From Flavobacterium beibuense (GTDB taxonomy: Bacteria; Bacteroidota; Bacteroidia; Flavobacteriales; Flavobacteriaceae), in NCBI RefSeq assembly GCF_004151245.1, contig NZ_JUIW01000002.1:124001-188000 (forward strand): a stretch of 64,000 bases of DNA, given 5' to 3'. Made by a program: the position numbers and the translations under genes. A model generated the notes under the pieces. The model worked only from the letters and a program-made list of their open reading frames with translations. It had not been told where the DNA came from and did no database searches. Positions 44,002 through 53,105 of this stretch are shown here, in pieces (position 1 is the stretch's first letter; every line of letters starts with the position of its first letter).

Positions 44002-45810
44002 ATGAAAAAATATATTGTTACAATAATTGCCCTTGTTGCTACCCATGTTGTTAATGCTCAACAATGGCAGCCGCAAGGAAATAAAATAAAAACTAAATGG
44101 GCAGAGCAAGTAGACCCAAATAAAACACTACCGGAATACCCGCGCCCTATAATGGAACGTGACAAATGGAAAAATCTTAACGGGCTTTGGGATTATGCAA
44201 TTCAGCCGATAGGAAAAACTGCCCCTTCAAAATATGATGGGAAAATACTTGTTCCCTTTGCTGTAGAGTCAAGCCTGTCGGGAGTTATGAAAGAGGTTGG
44301 CTCGGCAAATGAACTTTGGTATGAAACCACTTTTTCTGTAGATAGTAACTGGAAAAATAAAGATATCTTATTACACTTTGGAGCAGTGGACTGGAAAGCC
44401 GAAGTGTGGATTAATGATGTAAAAGTAGGTGTTCATACAGGAGGGTTTAGTCCTTTCTCCTTTAATATCACACCATTTTTAAATGGTAAATCAAATAAAT
44501 TAAAAGTTAAGGTTTGGGACCCGTCAAACGATGGACCTCAACCAAGAGGAAAGCAGGTTAAAAATCCGGAAGGAATTTGGTATACACCGGTAACAGGTAT
44601 ATGGCAAACGGTATGGCTTGAACCCGTTAATAAAAAACATATTGAGAAATTAAAATCAACTCCTAACATTGATACTAACACTATAACTATTTTAAGTGAA
44701 GTTGAAGGTGCTGATAAGGGAGATATTGTTGAAGTAACTGTATATGAGGGAAATACCGTTATTGCTTCCTCAAAAAGTGTTGCGGGACAATCGGTTGATA
44801 TAATTTTAAATAATCCAAAACTATGGTCTCCGGATTCTCCGTTTCTTTATGATACCAGAGTTAAACTTATAAGCGGAGGTAAAGTACAGGATGAAGTAAA
44901 GAGCTATTTTGCTATGCGTAAAATTTCATCTAAGCGCGATGATAGTGGTATAGTAAGAATGCAGCTTAATAATAAGGATTGTTTTCAGTTTGGACCTTTA
45001 GATCAGGGTTGGTGGCCTGATGGTTTATATACAGCACCAACAGATGAGGCTTTAAAGTATGATATAGTACGAACTAAAGAGCTAGGGTTTAATATGATTC
45101 GTAAACACGTTAAAGTTGAACCGCAAAGATGGTATACACACTGCGATAGGTTAGGAATTTTAGTTTGGCAGGATATGCCAAGCGGAGATGACGGACCTAT
45201 ATGGCAAATGCATAATTATTTTGAGGGTACTGAACTGAAGAGAACGGCACAGTCTGAAGAATACTACAGAAAAGAATGGAAAGAGATTATGGATAACTTA
45301 TACTCTTATCCAAGTATTGTAGTATGGGTTCCGTTTAATGAAGCATGGGGACAATTTAAAACTGTTGAAATTACTGAATGGACAAAGAAGTATGACCCAA
45401 GCAGGCTGGTAAATTCGGCTAGTGGAGGTAATCATTTCCAAACAGGAGATATTCTGGATATACACCATTACCCGCAACCTAACTTATTATTGTATGATGC
45501 AAGAAGGATAACTGTATTAGGAGAGTATGGAGGTATCGGTCTTCCTATTGAAGGGCACTTATGGCAAACAGATAAGAACTGGGGGTATACCCAGTTTAAA
45601 AATAAAAACGAGACTACTGCTAAATACATTGAATATACAGATTTATTGAAAAAACTTGCAAAGTCAGGATTTTCAGGAGCTGTATATACTCAAACAACAG
45701 ATGTTGAAGGAGAGGTTAATGGTTTTATGACCTATGACAGAAAGATTGATAAAATGAATTTTTCAGAAGTTAGGGCAGCAAATCAGGAAGTAATCAATTC
45801 AATAAATTAA
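44002..45810 (+). CDS. GH2 family glycoside hydrolase
   Basis: A 602-residue secreted enzyme (signal to about residue 20). A jelly-roll sugar-binding domain spans about 45-215 (ELWYETTFSVDSNW, VWINDVKVGVHTGGFSPFS), an Ig-like domain about 215-310, and a TIM barrel 310-600. The acid/base Glu447 is in WVPFNEAWGQF and the nucleophile Glu508 in VLGEYGGIG. Known GH2 activities are beta-galactosidase, beta-mannosidase and beta-glucuronidase; the exact one cannot be read here. In this operon a beta-linked cap or core sugar on the mannan is the likely target. Confidence 0.9.
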   Translation: MKKYIVTIIALVATHVVNAQQWQPQGNKIKTKWAEQVDPNKTLPEYPRPIMERDKWKNLNGLWDYAIQPIGKTAPSKYDGKILVPFAVESSLSGVMKEVGSANELWYETTFSVDSNWKNKDILLHFGAVDWKAEVWINDVKVGVHTGGFSPFSFNITPFLNGKSNKLKVKVWDPSNDGPQPRGKQVKNPEGIWYTPVTGIWQTVWLEPVNKKHIEKLKSTPNIDTNTITILSEVEGADKGDIVEVTVYEGNTVIASSKSVAGQSVDIILNNPKLWSPDSPFLYDTRVKLISGGKVQDEVKSYFAMRKISSKRDDSGIVRMQLNNKDCFQFGPLDQGWWPDGLYTAPTDEALKYDIVRTKELGFNMIRKHVKVEPQRWYTHCDRLGILVWQDMPSGDDGPIWQMHNYFEGTELKRTAQSEEYYRKEWKEIMDNLYSYPSIVVWVPFNEAWGQFKTVEITEWTKKYDPSRLVNSASGGNHFQTGDILDIHHYPQPNLLLYDARRITVLGEYGGIGLPIEGHLWQTDKNWGYTQFKNKNETTAKYIEYTDLLKKLAKSGFSGAVYTQTTDVEGEVNGFMTYDRKIDKMNFSEVRAANQEVINSIN

Positions 45811-45818
45811 TTGATAAG

Positions 45819-48122
45819 TTGAAAAGATTAAGTATACAAAATATTTTGTTAGGGTTAGTAATAGTAACCGCATCTGTTACTAGTAGTGGTCAGACTGTAC
45901 CTGTTAGCGATAGTAGAACACCCGTAGAATGGGTGAGTCCGTTAATGGGTACAGACTCTGATTATCATGTCTCAAACGGGAATGTATATCCCGCTATAGC
46001 CATGCCGTGGGGTATGAATTTTTGGACTCCCCAAACAGGAGGCATTGGAGATGGTTGGACATACACCTATAATGCAACAAAAATTAAAGGTTTTAAACAA
46101 ACCCATCAGCCTTCTCCATGGATGAATGATTACGGACAGTTTTCTATTATGCCAATAACAGGAGAACTTAGATTTAAAGAGGATGAAAGGCAAAGTTGGT
46201 TTTCTCACAAGGCAGAAACGGTAACACCATATTATTATAGTGTTTATCTGGCAGATCATAATATAACAACTGAAATAACCCCTACAGAAAGGGCAGCACG
46301 TTTTAGATTTACTTTTCCTAAAACAGATGAAGCTTATATAATTGTTGATGCATTTGATAACGGATCTTATATAAAAATAATACCTGAAGAAAATAAAATT
46401 ATTGGTTATACCACAAAGAATAGTGGAGGGGTACCTCAAAATTTTAAAAACTACTTTGTAATTGTTTTTGATAAGAGCTTTACAACTTCTTCAGCTTTTA
46501 ACGGAGATGATTTGGTAAAAGAGATGGAACTTAAAGCAAATCATACAGGAGCTGTAATTGGTTTTAAAACAAAACAGGGAGAACAGGTTAATGCTAAAGT
46601 GGCATCATCATTTATAAGTTTTGAACAGGCTGAAATAAACCTTAAAGAAATAGGAAACAATTCTTTCGATCAGCTAAAGGAAAAAGCGAAGTCTGTTTGG
46701 AATGAAAATCTGGGAAGAATAGTACCAGAAGGTGGAACCGCAGCCCAAACTACTACTTTTTATTCCTGTTTATACCGCTCCATGCTTTTCCCTCGTAAAT
46801 TCTATGAGTATGATGCTAACGGAAATGTAATGCATTATAGCCCTTATAATGGGAATGTTTTGTCTGGGTATATGTACACAGATACTGGTTTTTGGGATAC
46901 GTTTCGTTCTTTATTTCCATTTCTTAATCTAGTCTTTCCTGAACAGAATTCAGAAATTCAGGCTGGTTTGGCAAACGCATATAAAGAAAGCGGATGGCTG
47001 CCCGAATGGGCCAGTCCGGGGTTAAGAGATATTATGGTAGGCAACAACTCTGCCTCAATAGTTGCCGATGCTTATCTTAAAATAGGTTCTGAAAACAAAT
47101 ATGATATTAATACGCTTTATGAAGCGGTAATACACGGAGCTAATAACGCAGGGCCTTTAAAGGCAGTAGGTCGTGCCGGTGTAGAGCAATATATACAATT
47201 AGGTTATGTTCCTTATGATGTGGTGAATGAAAGCGCTGCAAGAACTTTAGAATATGCTTATGACGATTTTGCCATCTATCAGTTGGCTAAAGCATTAAAG
47301 AGACCTAAAAAGGAAATAGCCTTATATAGAAAAAGGAGCCAAAATTATAAAAACCTGTTTGATCCGTCGCATAATCTTATGCGTGGAAAAATGCAAAATG
47401 GGGAGTTTATGAAACCTTTTGATCCAATTCGTTGGGGAGAAGGTTTTACAGAAGGCAACAGTTGGCATTACAGCTGGTCTGTATTTCACGATATTCAGGG
47501 ACTTATAGACCTTATGGGAGGTAAAGAGACTTTTGTAAAACAACTGGATAGTGTTTTTTCAATGCCTCCGGTATTTAATAACAGTTTTAACGGAGGGTTT
47601 ATTCATGAAATGCGTGAAATGCAGGTGGCAAACATGGGGCAGTATGCTCACGGTAACCAGCCAATACAACATATGATATATCTTTATAATCACGGTAGTG
47701 AGCCGTGGAAAGCTCAGTATTGGGTAAGGGAGACCATGAACAGGCTGTATACCCCTAATCCTGATGGTTATTGTGGCGATGAGGATAATGGGCAGACATC
47801 AGCCTGGTATGTATTTTCAGCTATGGGTTTTTATCCAGTCACACCAGCTACAGACCAATATGTACTGGGAGCACCGCTTTTCAAAAAAATTACCATTAAT
47901 CTGGAGAACAATAAACAGATAATAATAAATGCTCCAAAAAACAGTGCTGCAAACAGGTATATAAAATCATTAAAATTTAATGGAAAAGAGTATACTAAAA
48001 ACTGGCTTAGCCATACAGAACTTATAAAAGGAGCAGTTCTTGATTTTGAGATGGATGACATTCCAAACAAGAATCGCGGAATTAATAAAGAAGATTTACC
48101 ATACTCATTAACAAACGAATAA
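45819..48122 (+). CDS. GH92 alpha-mannosidase (first copy), TTG start
   Basis: A 767-residue secreted GH92 exo-alpha-mannosidase, calcium-dependent in known members. The start must be TTG 45819: only that frame gives the signal peptide (KRLSIQNILLGLVIVTASV), and the first downstream ATG is inside the mature domain. Family blocks are PLMGTDSDYHVSNGNVYPAIAMPWG, GFWDTFRSLFPF, AYDDFAIYQLAKAL, GNQPIQHMIYLYN and CGDEDNGQTSAWYVFSAMGFYPV with the catalytic acid. Known GH92 linkages are alpha-1,2, 1,3, 1,4 or 1,6; it probably removes side-chain mannose. It lies 8 bp after GH2. Confidence 0.92.
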   Translation: MKRLSIQNILLGLVIVTASVTSSGQTVPVSDSRTPVEWVSPLMGTDSDYHVSNGNVYPAIAMPWGMNFWTPQTGGIGDGWTYTYNATKIKGFKQTHQPSPWMNDYGQFSIMPITGELRFKEDERQSWFSHKAETVTPYYYSVYLADHNITTEITPTERAARFRFTFPKTDEAYIIVDAFDNGSYIKIIPEENKIIGYTTKNSGGVPQNFKNYFVIVFDKSFTTSSAFNGDDLVKEMELKANHTGAVIGFKTKQGEQVNAKVASSFISFEQAEINLKEIGNNSFDQLKEKAKSVWNENLGRIVPEGGTAAQTTTFYSCLYRSMLFPRKFYEYDANGNVMHYSPYNGNVLSGYMYTDTGFWDTFRSLFPFLNLVFPEQNSEIQAGLANAYKESGWLPEWASPGLRDIMVGNNSASIVADAYLKIGSENKYDINTLYEAVIHGANNAGPLKAVGRAGVEQYIQLGYVPYDVVNESAARTLEYAYDDFAIYQLAKALKRPKKEIALYRKRSQNYKNLFDPSHNLMRGKMQNGEFMKPFDPIRWGEGFTEGNSWHYSWSVFHDIQGLIDLMGGKETFVKQLDSVFSMPPVFNNSFNGGFIHEMREMQVANMGQYAHGNQPIQHMIYLYNHGSEPWKAQYWVRETMNRLYTPNPDGYCGDEDNGQTSAWYVFSAMGFYPVTPATDQYVLGAPLFKKITINLENNKQIIINAPKNSAANRYIKSLKFNGKEYTKNWLSHTELIKGAVLDFEMDDIPNKNRGINKEDLPYSLTNE

Positions 48123-48153
48123 TCAGGCATAGCCTTATATAAAAATTACAAGA

Positions 48154-49584
48154 ATGCAAAGAAGAAAATTTATTCAGAACACTGCACTTTTCGGCGGTTT
48201 GACTTTACTTGATCCTATGGAAATTATTGCAGGGATTAACAGCGGAAATAATTTTCCGGTAGTAAGAGTGGCTAAAGGCAAAAGAAATTTTGAAAGTGAA
48301 GTAATAGAAAAAACAATAACAGAGTTTCAAAAAAACGTAAAAGACAAAGAGCTTGCCTGGTTATTTAATAACTGTTTTCCAAACACTCTGGATACAACAG
48401 TAACCTATGCACAAAAAAACGGACGACCTGATACATATGTAATTACAGGTGATATAGATGCTATGTGGTTAAGAGACAGTTCTGCTCAGGTATGGCCATA
48501 TATGGCTTTTGCAGGAAAAGATACGAAGCTTAAAAACCTTATTGCCGGAGTTATTAACAGGCAAACAGAATATATTTTGAAAGATCCTTATGCGAATGCA
48601 TTTTATGGAGACCCGAACAAAAGAGGAGAATGGACGAGTGATCATACTGATATGAAACCGGGAGTACATGAAAGAAAATATGAAATAGATTCTTTATGTT
48701 ACCCTATACGCCTTGCTTATAATTATTGGAAAACTACTGGAGATACATCTCCATTTGATGAAAATTGGGTAAATGCAATAAAAACAACACTTAAAGTTTT
48801 TAGGGATCAACAGGAAAAGGACGGAAAAAATCCATACTCATTCCAACGCACAACCCAGTTTGGAACCGATACAAGGGCACTTAAAGGATATGGATATCCT
48901 GTTAAACCGGTTGGATTAGTGTGTTCTGCTTTTAGGCCGAGTGATGACGCTACAGTATTTTCATTTCTGATACCTTCAAATTTCTTTCTTGTAGTTAGTA
49001 TGAAACAGGCTGCAGAAATGATGAGGGAAATTAAAAAGGACAATGCTACCGCAAAAGAGCTTGAGGCACTTGGAGCAGAAGTAGATAAAGCATTAAAGGA
49101 ACATGCAATTGTAAATCATCCTAAATATGGAAAAATTTACGCATTTGAAGTAGATGGATTTGGAAACAGTTTATTGATGGATGATGCCAATGTACCAAGT
49201 TTACTGGGCTTACCATATCTGGATGCGGTTGATGTAAATGACCCAATTTATCAAAAGACAAGAAATTTTGTTCTTTCTACCGATAATCCTTTCTTCTTTA
49301 AAGGGACTGCAGCCGAAGGTATTGGAGGTCCTCACGTAGGAATGGATATGATATGGCCTATGGCAATTACTATGAGAGCTCTTACAAGCACAGATGAAAA
49401 TGAAATAAAAGAGTGTATAAAGATGCTGAAAGCTACACACGGGGATACCGGGTTTATGCATGAATCTTTCCATAAGGACGATCCTAAAAACTTTACAAGA
49501 CACTGGTTTGCCTGGGCAAATACACTTTTTGGAGAATTGCTGTGGGATACTTATAAAAAACACCCTAAACTTTTAGAACTGTAA
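48154..49584 (+). CDS. GH125 exo-alpha-1,6-mannosidase
   Basis: A 476-residue GH125 enzyme. Known members are metal-independent inverting exo-alpha-1,6-mannosidases. The N-terminus MQRRKFIQNTALFGGLTLL has a twin-Arg-like stretch followed by a hydrophobic run, so Tat or Sec export to the periplasm is likely. Family blocks are GDIDAMWLRDSSAQVWPY, YEIDSLCYPIRLAYNYW, FRPSDDATVFSFLIPSN and FAWANTLFGELLWD. It should degrade the alpha-1,6-linked backbone fragments produced by GH76. Confidence 0.93.
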   Translation: MQRRKFIQNTALFGGLTLLDPMEIIAGINSGNNFPVVRVAKGKRNFESEVIEKTITEFQKNVKDKELAWLFNNCFPNTLDTTVTYAQKNGRPDTYVITGDIDAMWLRDSSAQVWPYMAFAGKDTKLKNLIAGVINRQTEYILKDPYANAFYGDPNKRGEWTSDHTDMKPGVHERKYEIDSLCYPIRLAYNYWKTTGDTSPFDENWVNAIKTTLKVFRDQQEKDGKNPYSFQRTTQFGTDTRALKGYGYPVKPVGLVCSAFRPSDDATVFSFLIPSNFFLVVSMKQAAEMMREIKKDNATAKELEALGAEVDKALKEHAIVNHPKYGKIYAFEVDGFGNSLLMDDANVPSLLGLPYLDAVDVNDPIYQKTRNFVLSTDNPFFFKGTAAEGIGGPHVGMDMIWPMAITMRALTSTDENEIKECIKMLKATHGDTGFMHESFHKDDPKNFTRHWFAWANTLFGELLWDTYKKHPKLLEL

Positions 49585-49599
49585 AAGCGAGTTTAAATT

Positions 49600-51774
49600 A
49601 TGAAAAAATACAAAAGTAATTTTGCATTTGCTTTTCTGGTTGCCGCCTTTTGTTTGGGAGAGGTATCGGCACAGTTAAAGACAAGTGTTGCAAAAACAAA
49701 ATATACCTCTCAGGTTAATCCTTTTATCGGTACGGCCCCATTATTAGACACAAAAATTATAGGGTATACACCTCCTGCAGATATGCGTGTATGGGCAGGT
49801 CTTGTATTTCCGGGTTCTTCTGTACCTAATGCTATGGTACAATTAAGCCCTATGACGAAATATAGATCCGGGGCAGGTTATGAATATGAAGACACCTCAA
49901 TTTTAGGTTTTACTCATACTAATAAAGGACATTGGAATTTATGTCATATTCCCATACTTCCTGTATCGGGTAATGCGTCAGTACCATATCAGTCTGCTTT
50001 TAGTCATGATAAGGAAAAAGGAAGTCCGGCATACTATGAAGTGTATCTGTATGACTATGATGTTTTGGTAAAACTTACTTCTACCTTACGTTGTGGTGTG
50101 CACGAGTATACTTATAAAAATAATTCAGGCAGAAAGATATTGTTTGATTTAGGTAAAGCAAACAATCATGTAGACGACTGGACTATTAAACAGGAAGGAA
50201 CAAATGTAATTACGGGATATCAGCGAACCGGCGGAGAGAAAATTTACTTTTACGCTACAGTAGATGCTGATATTCTTAATACGGATGTAAAAGATATTAC
50301 TAAAAGTAACGGATATGCCTTATTGTCTTTAAAAGACGGTAACACCCCGGTAACTCTAAAAATCGCTTTATCTTTTGTAAGTGTTGAAAATGCGGCTCAG
50401 AACCTAAAGAGTGAGGTAGGTAATAAAACTTTTTCACAAGTTTACCAAGAAGGTAATACAACATGGGAAAGCCTGCTGTCTAAAATTGAAGTAAAGGGCG
50501 GTACAACCCACCAAAACATGTTGTTTTACAGCATGCTTTACAGATCGTTTCTTTGGCCAGCCCTTAGAAGTGACGTAAACGGACAGTTTACGGATGAAGC
50601 AGGTAAGGTTAGAAAAGAGAATTATCGTTATTATACCCTGCCATCTTTATGGGATGATTACAGGAACAAGCTTGTACTTCTTAGTATTTGTTCTCCGGAT
50701 GTAACAAACGATGTTATAAACTCTATGATTAATGAAGGAGAAATAAAAGGTTTTATGCCTACATTTTTTCATGGTGACCACGCAGCATCTTTCGTTGCAG
50801 GTTCTTATTTAAGAGGCATTAGAGATTATGATGTAAATAAGGCTTATGAATTATTGTTAAATAACGCTTATAAAGAGGGGGGAACAAGACCTTATATTTC
50901 GGAATATATTGCCAAAGGTTTTATTTCAGATCCGGATGTTAAGAATCCACATGTTGAAACAAAAGCAAAAGCGGGTGTTACAAAGACACTTGAATATGCT
51001 TATGATGACCATGCTTTATCGCTTCTTGCTAAAGAGTTGGGAGATACTGAAAATTATAAGGATTTAGAGAAACGCTCTAAAAATTATATCAATGTATTTG
51101 ATAAACAAACCAGCTTTATGAGAGGAAGGCTTGACGACGGAAATTGGATTACTCCTTTTAATCCTGAATATCCTTACTATGAATATATGTATCGTGAAGC
51201 TAATGCATGGAATGTATCGTTTTATGTGCCTCATGATATGGAAGGTTTGGTTAAACTTTATGGAGGAAAAAAAGCTTTTGAGAAAAAACTTGATACTTTT
51301 TTCACGAAGCCATGGAATCCTGAATACATAGCCTGGAATATATCAGGCTTTATAGGTCAGTACTGTCACGGTAATCAGCCGGCTCACGAAGCTCCTTTTT
51401 CTTACTATTTTGTAAATAAGCCTGAAAAATCGCAAAAGATTATTGATGAAGTTTTAGCTACTATGTATGATATTGGACCCGAAGGTCTTGCTATGTGTGG
51501 TATGGACGACGCAGGCGAAATGTCATCATGGTTTGTATGGTCAGCTTTAGGTTTGTATCCTTTATCTCCGGCTGATCCTGAATATATAGTTACAGTACCG
51601 GTTTTTGATAAAGTTGAATGGACAATGCCGTCAGGTAAAAAGCTTGTAATAAGTAATCCTAACGGTAAAAGAGATTTAAAATCAATAAAAGTAAATGGTT
51701 CGGATATAAAAGGATATTTTATACCACATGATTTATTTATAAACGGTGGTACTATTGAAGTAAATACAAAATAA
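49600..51774 (+). CDS. GH92 alpha-mannosidase (second copy)
   Basis: A 724-residue secreted GH92 enzyme (signal peptide ending GEVSAQ). Conserved blocks are VNPFIGTAPLL, VFPGSSVPNAMVQLSP, SLWDDYRNKLVLLSI, AYDDHALSLLAKEL, GNQPAHEAPFSYYFV and CGMDDAGEMSSWFVWSALGLYPL. It is clearly different from the first GH92 (GMDDAGEMS against GDEDNGQTS), which suggests a different linkage preference. Thus two exo-mannosidases plus GH125 provide side-chain and backbone trimming. It lies 15 bp after GH125. Confidence 0.92.
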   Translation: MKKYKSNFAFAFLVAAFCLGEVSAQLKTSVAKTKYTSQVNPFIGTAPLLDTKIIGYTPPADMRVWAGLVFPGSSVPNAMVQLSPMTKYRSGAGYEYEDTSILGFTHTNKGHWNLCHIPILPVSGNASVPYQSAFSHDKEKGSPAYYEVYLYDYDVLVKLTSTLRCGVHEYTYKNNSGRKILFDLGKANNHVDDWTIKQEGTNVITGYQRTGGEKIYFYATVDADILNTDVKDITKSNGYALLSLKDGNTPVTLKIALSFVSVENAAQNLKSEVGNKTFSQVYQEGNTTWESLLSKIEVKGGTTHQNMLFYSMLYRSFLWPALRSDVNGQFTDEAGKVRKENYRYYTLPSLWDDYRNKLVLLSICSPDVTNDVINSMINEGEIKGFMPTFFHGDHAASFVAGSYLRGIRDYDVNKAYELLLNNAYKEGGTRPYISEYIAKGFISDPDVKNPHVETKAKAGVTKTLEYAYDDHALSLLAKELGDTENYKDLEKRSKNYINVFDKQTSFMRGRLDDGNWITPFNPEYPYYEYMYREANAWNVSFYVPHDMEGLVKLYGGKKAFEKKLDTFFTKPWNPEYIAWNISGFIGQYCHGNQPAHEAPFSYYFVNKPEKSQKIIDEVLATMYDIGPEGLAMCGMDDAGEMSSWFVWSALGLYPLSPADPEYIVTVPVFDKVEWTMPSGKKLVISNPNGKRDLKSIKVNGSDIKGYFIPHDLFINGGTIEVNTK

Positions 51775-51783
51775 CAGAATATA

Positions 51784-52938
51784 ATGAATTTTAAAAGTAT
51801 CATTATAATTTTAATAGCCTGTATTTTACAGGGATGTAAAGAAGAAGCCAAATCAGAAACACATTCTGTAGAAGAGGCCAAATCTTCTGTTACACAGTCT
51901 GTATATGCTATAACTTCTGAAGGAGAGGAGGTCCATAAGTATACCTTAATTAACATAAAGGGTATGCAAATGGAAGTCATTACAATGGGCGGAGCTATTA
52001 TATCATTAACAGCACCGGATAAAGAAGGAAAATATGAAGATATAGTATTAGGATACACAACTCCTGATCTATATTTAAATGGTAATCCTTCATATTTCGG
52101 AGCAATTATAGGGCGTTATGGTAATCGTGTAGCTAAAGGCAAATTTACCTTAGAGGGTGTTGATTATCAGCTTCCGGTTAATGATGGAGTTAATCATTTG
52201 CACGGAGGTAAAGGATTTGATCAGAGGATTTGGAAAGCAGAGATAATTGCAGAAGATGAGCCTTCATTAAAGTTGTCGTACACATCTGTAAATGGAGAAG
52301 AAGGATATCCGGGAAATCTTAATGTATCTGTAATTTATACGCTTACTAATAACAATGCTCTTGAAATTACTTATGAAGCTGATACGGATAAAACAACCAT
52401 TATAAACCTTACTCAGCACTCATACTTTAATTTATCAGGTAATTTTAAAACTATACTGGATCACAGTTTAGAAATTAAAGCTGATAAGTTTTTACCTGTT
52501 GACAGCACCCTCATCCCTACAGGTGAGTTAAGAACTGTTACAGGAAGAACACCATTTGATTTTACAGTAGCAAAAAATATTGGGAAAGATATTGATGCAG
52601 ATAACGATCAGCTTGTAAAAGGTAAAGGATATGACCATTGCTGGATATTTAATGATACCATTAAACACATGAAAAAAGTTGCTGGTTTGCATCATAAAGA
52701 ATCTGGCAGATACATGACAGTTTATACAGATCAACCAGCTATTCAGTTTTATAGCGGAAATTTTTTAGACGGAACTTTGGAAAGCAAAAAAGAAGGGAAA
52801 TATGAGAAAAGAAGCGGTCTTTGCCTTGAAACACAACATTATCCTGACTCGCCTAATCAAAAAAAGTTCCCTTCGGTTGTATTAAGAGCGGGAGAGGTAT
52901 ATAAAACAAAAACAATCTATGAGTTTAGTATTAAGTAA
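51784..52938 (+). CDS. galM: Aldose 1-epimerase (galactose mutarotase family), lipoprotein
   Basis: A 384-residue mutarotase with lipobox Cys18 (ILQGC) and a linker, then the galactose-mutarotase fold. Catalytic features are NHLHGGKGFDQRIW (His), LTQHSYFNLSG (His) and GLCLETQHYPDSPN (Glu base). It interconverts alpha and beta anomers of free sugars, here probably mannose released by the upstream enzymes in the periplasm. It is the last gene of the operon and is followed by a strong terminator. Confidence 0.92.
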   Translation: MNFKSIIIILIACILQGCKEEAKSETHSVEEAKSSVTQSVYAITSEGEEVHKYTLINIKGMQMEVITMGGAIISLTAPDKEGKYEDIVLGYTTPDLYLNGNPSYFGAIIGRYGNRVAKGKFTLEGVDYQLPVNDGVNHLHGGKGFDQRIWKAEIIAEDEPSLKLSYTSVNGEEGYPGNLNVSVIYTLTNNNALEITYEADTDKTTIINLTQHSYFNLSGNFKTILDHSLEIKADKFLPVDSTLIPTGELRTVTGRTPFDFTVAKNIGKDIDADNDQLVKGKGYDHCWIFNDTIKHMKKVAGLHHKESGRYMTVYTDQPAIQFYSGNFLDGTLESKKEGKYEKRSGLCLETQHYPDSPNQKKFPSVVLRAGEVYKTKTIYEFSIK

Positions 52939-52997
52939 TTATAAATAGCTAAACAAATAGTCATAAATATTTTTTTGAAAGTTAGTAGTTTAAAATT

Positions 52998-53030
52998 AAA
53001 GCCAATTCAAATTGTGAATTGGCTTTTTTA
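52998..53030 (+). terminator. Terminator of the mannan operon
   Basis: A perfect 11-bp stem AAAGCCAATTC (52998-53008) / GAATTGGCTTT (53016-53026) with a 7-nt loop and a T-run. It lies between the convergent galM and GH43 genes. Confidence 0.9.
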
Positions 53031-53105
53031 TTGAAAATGACTGATTTATTATAATTGATAATCGTAATAAGACAAAGCTTTCAAATGTATTTAATGAATT
53101 ACTGA

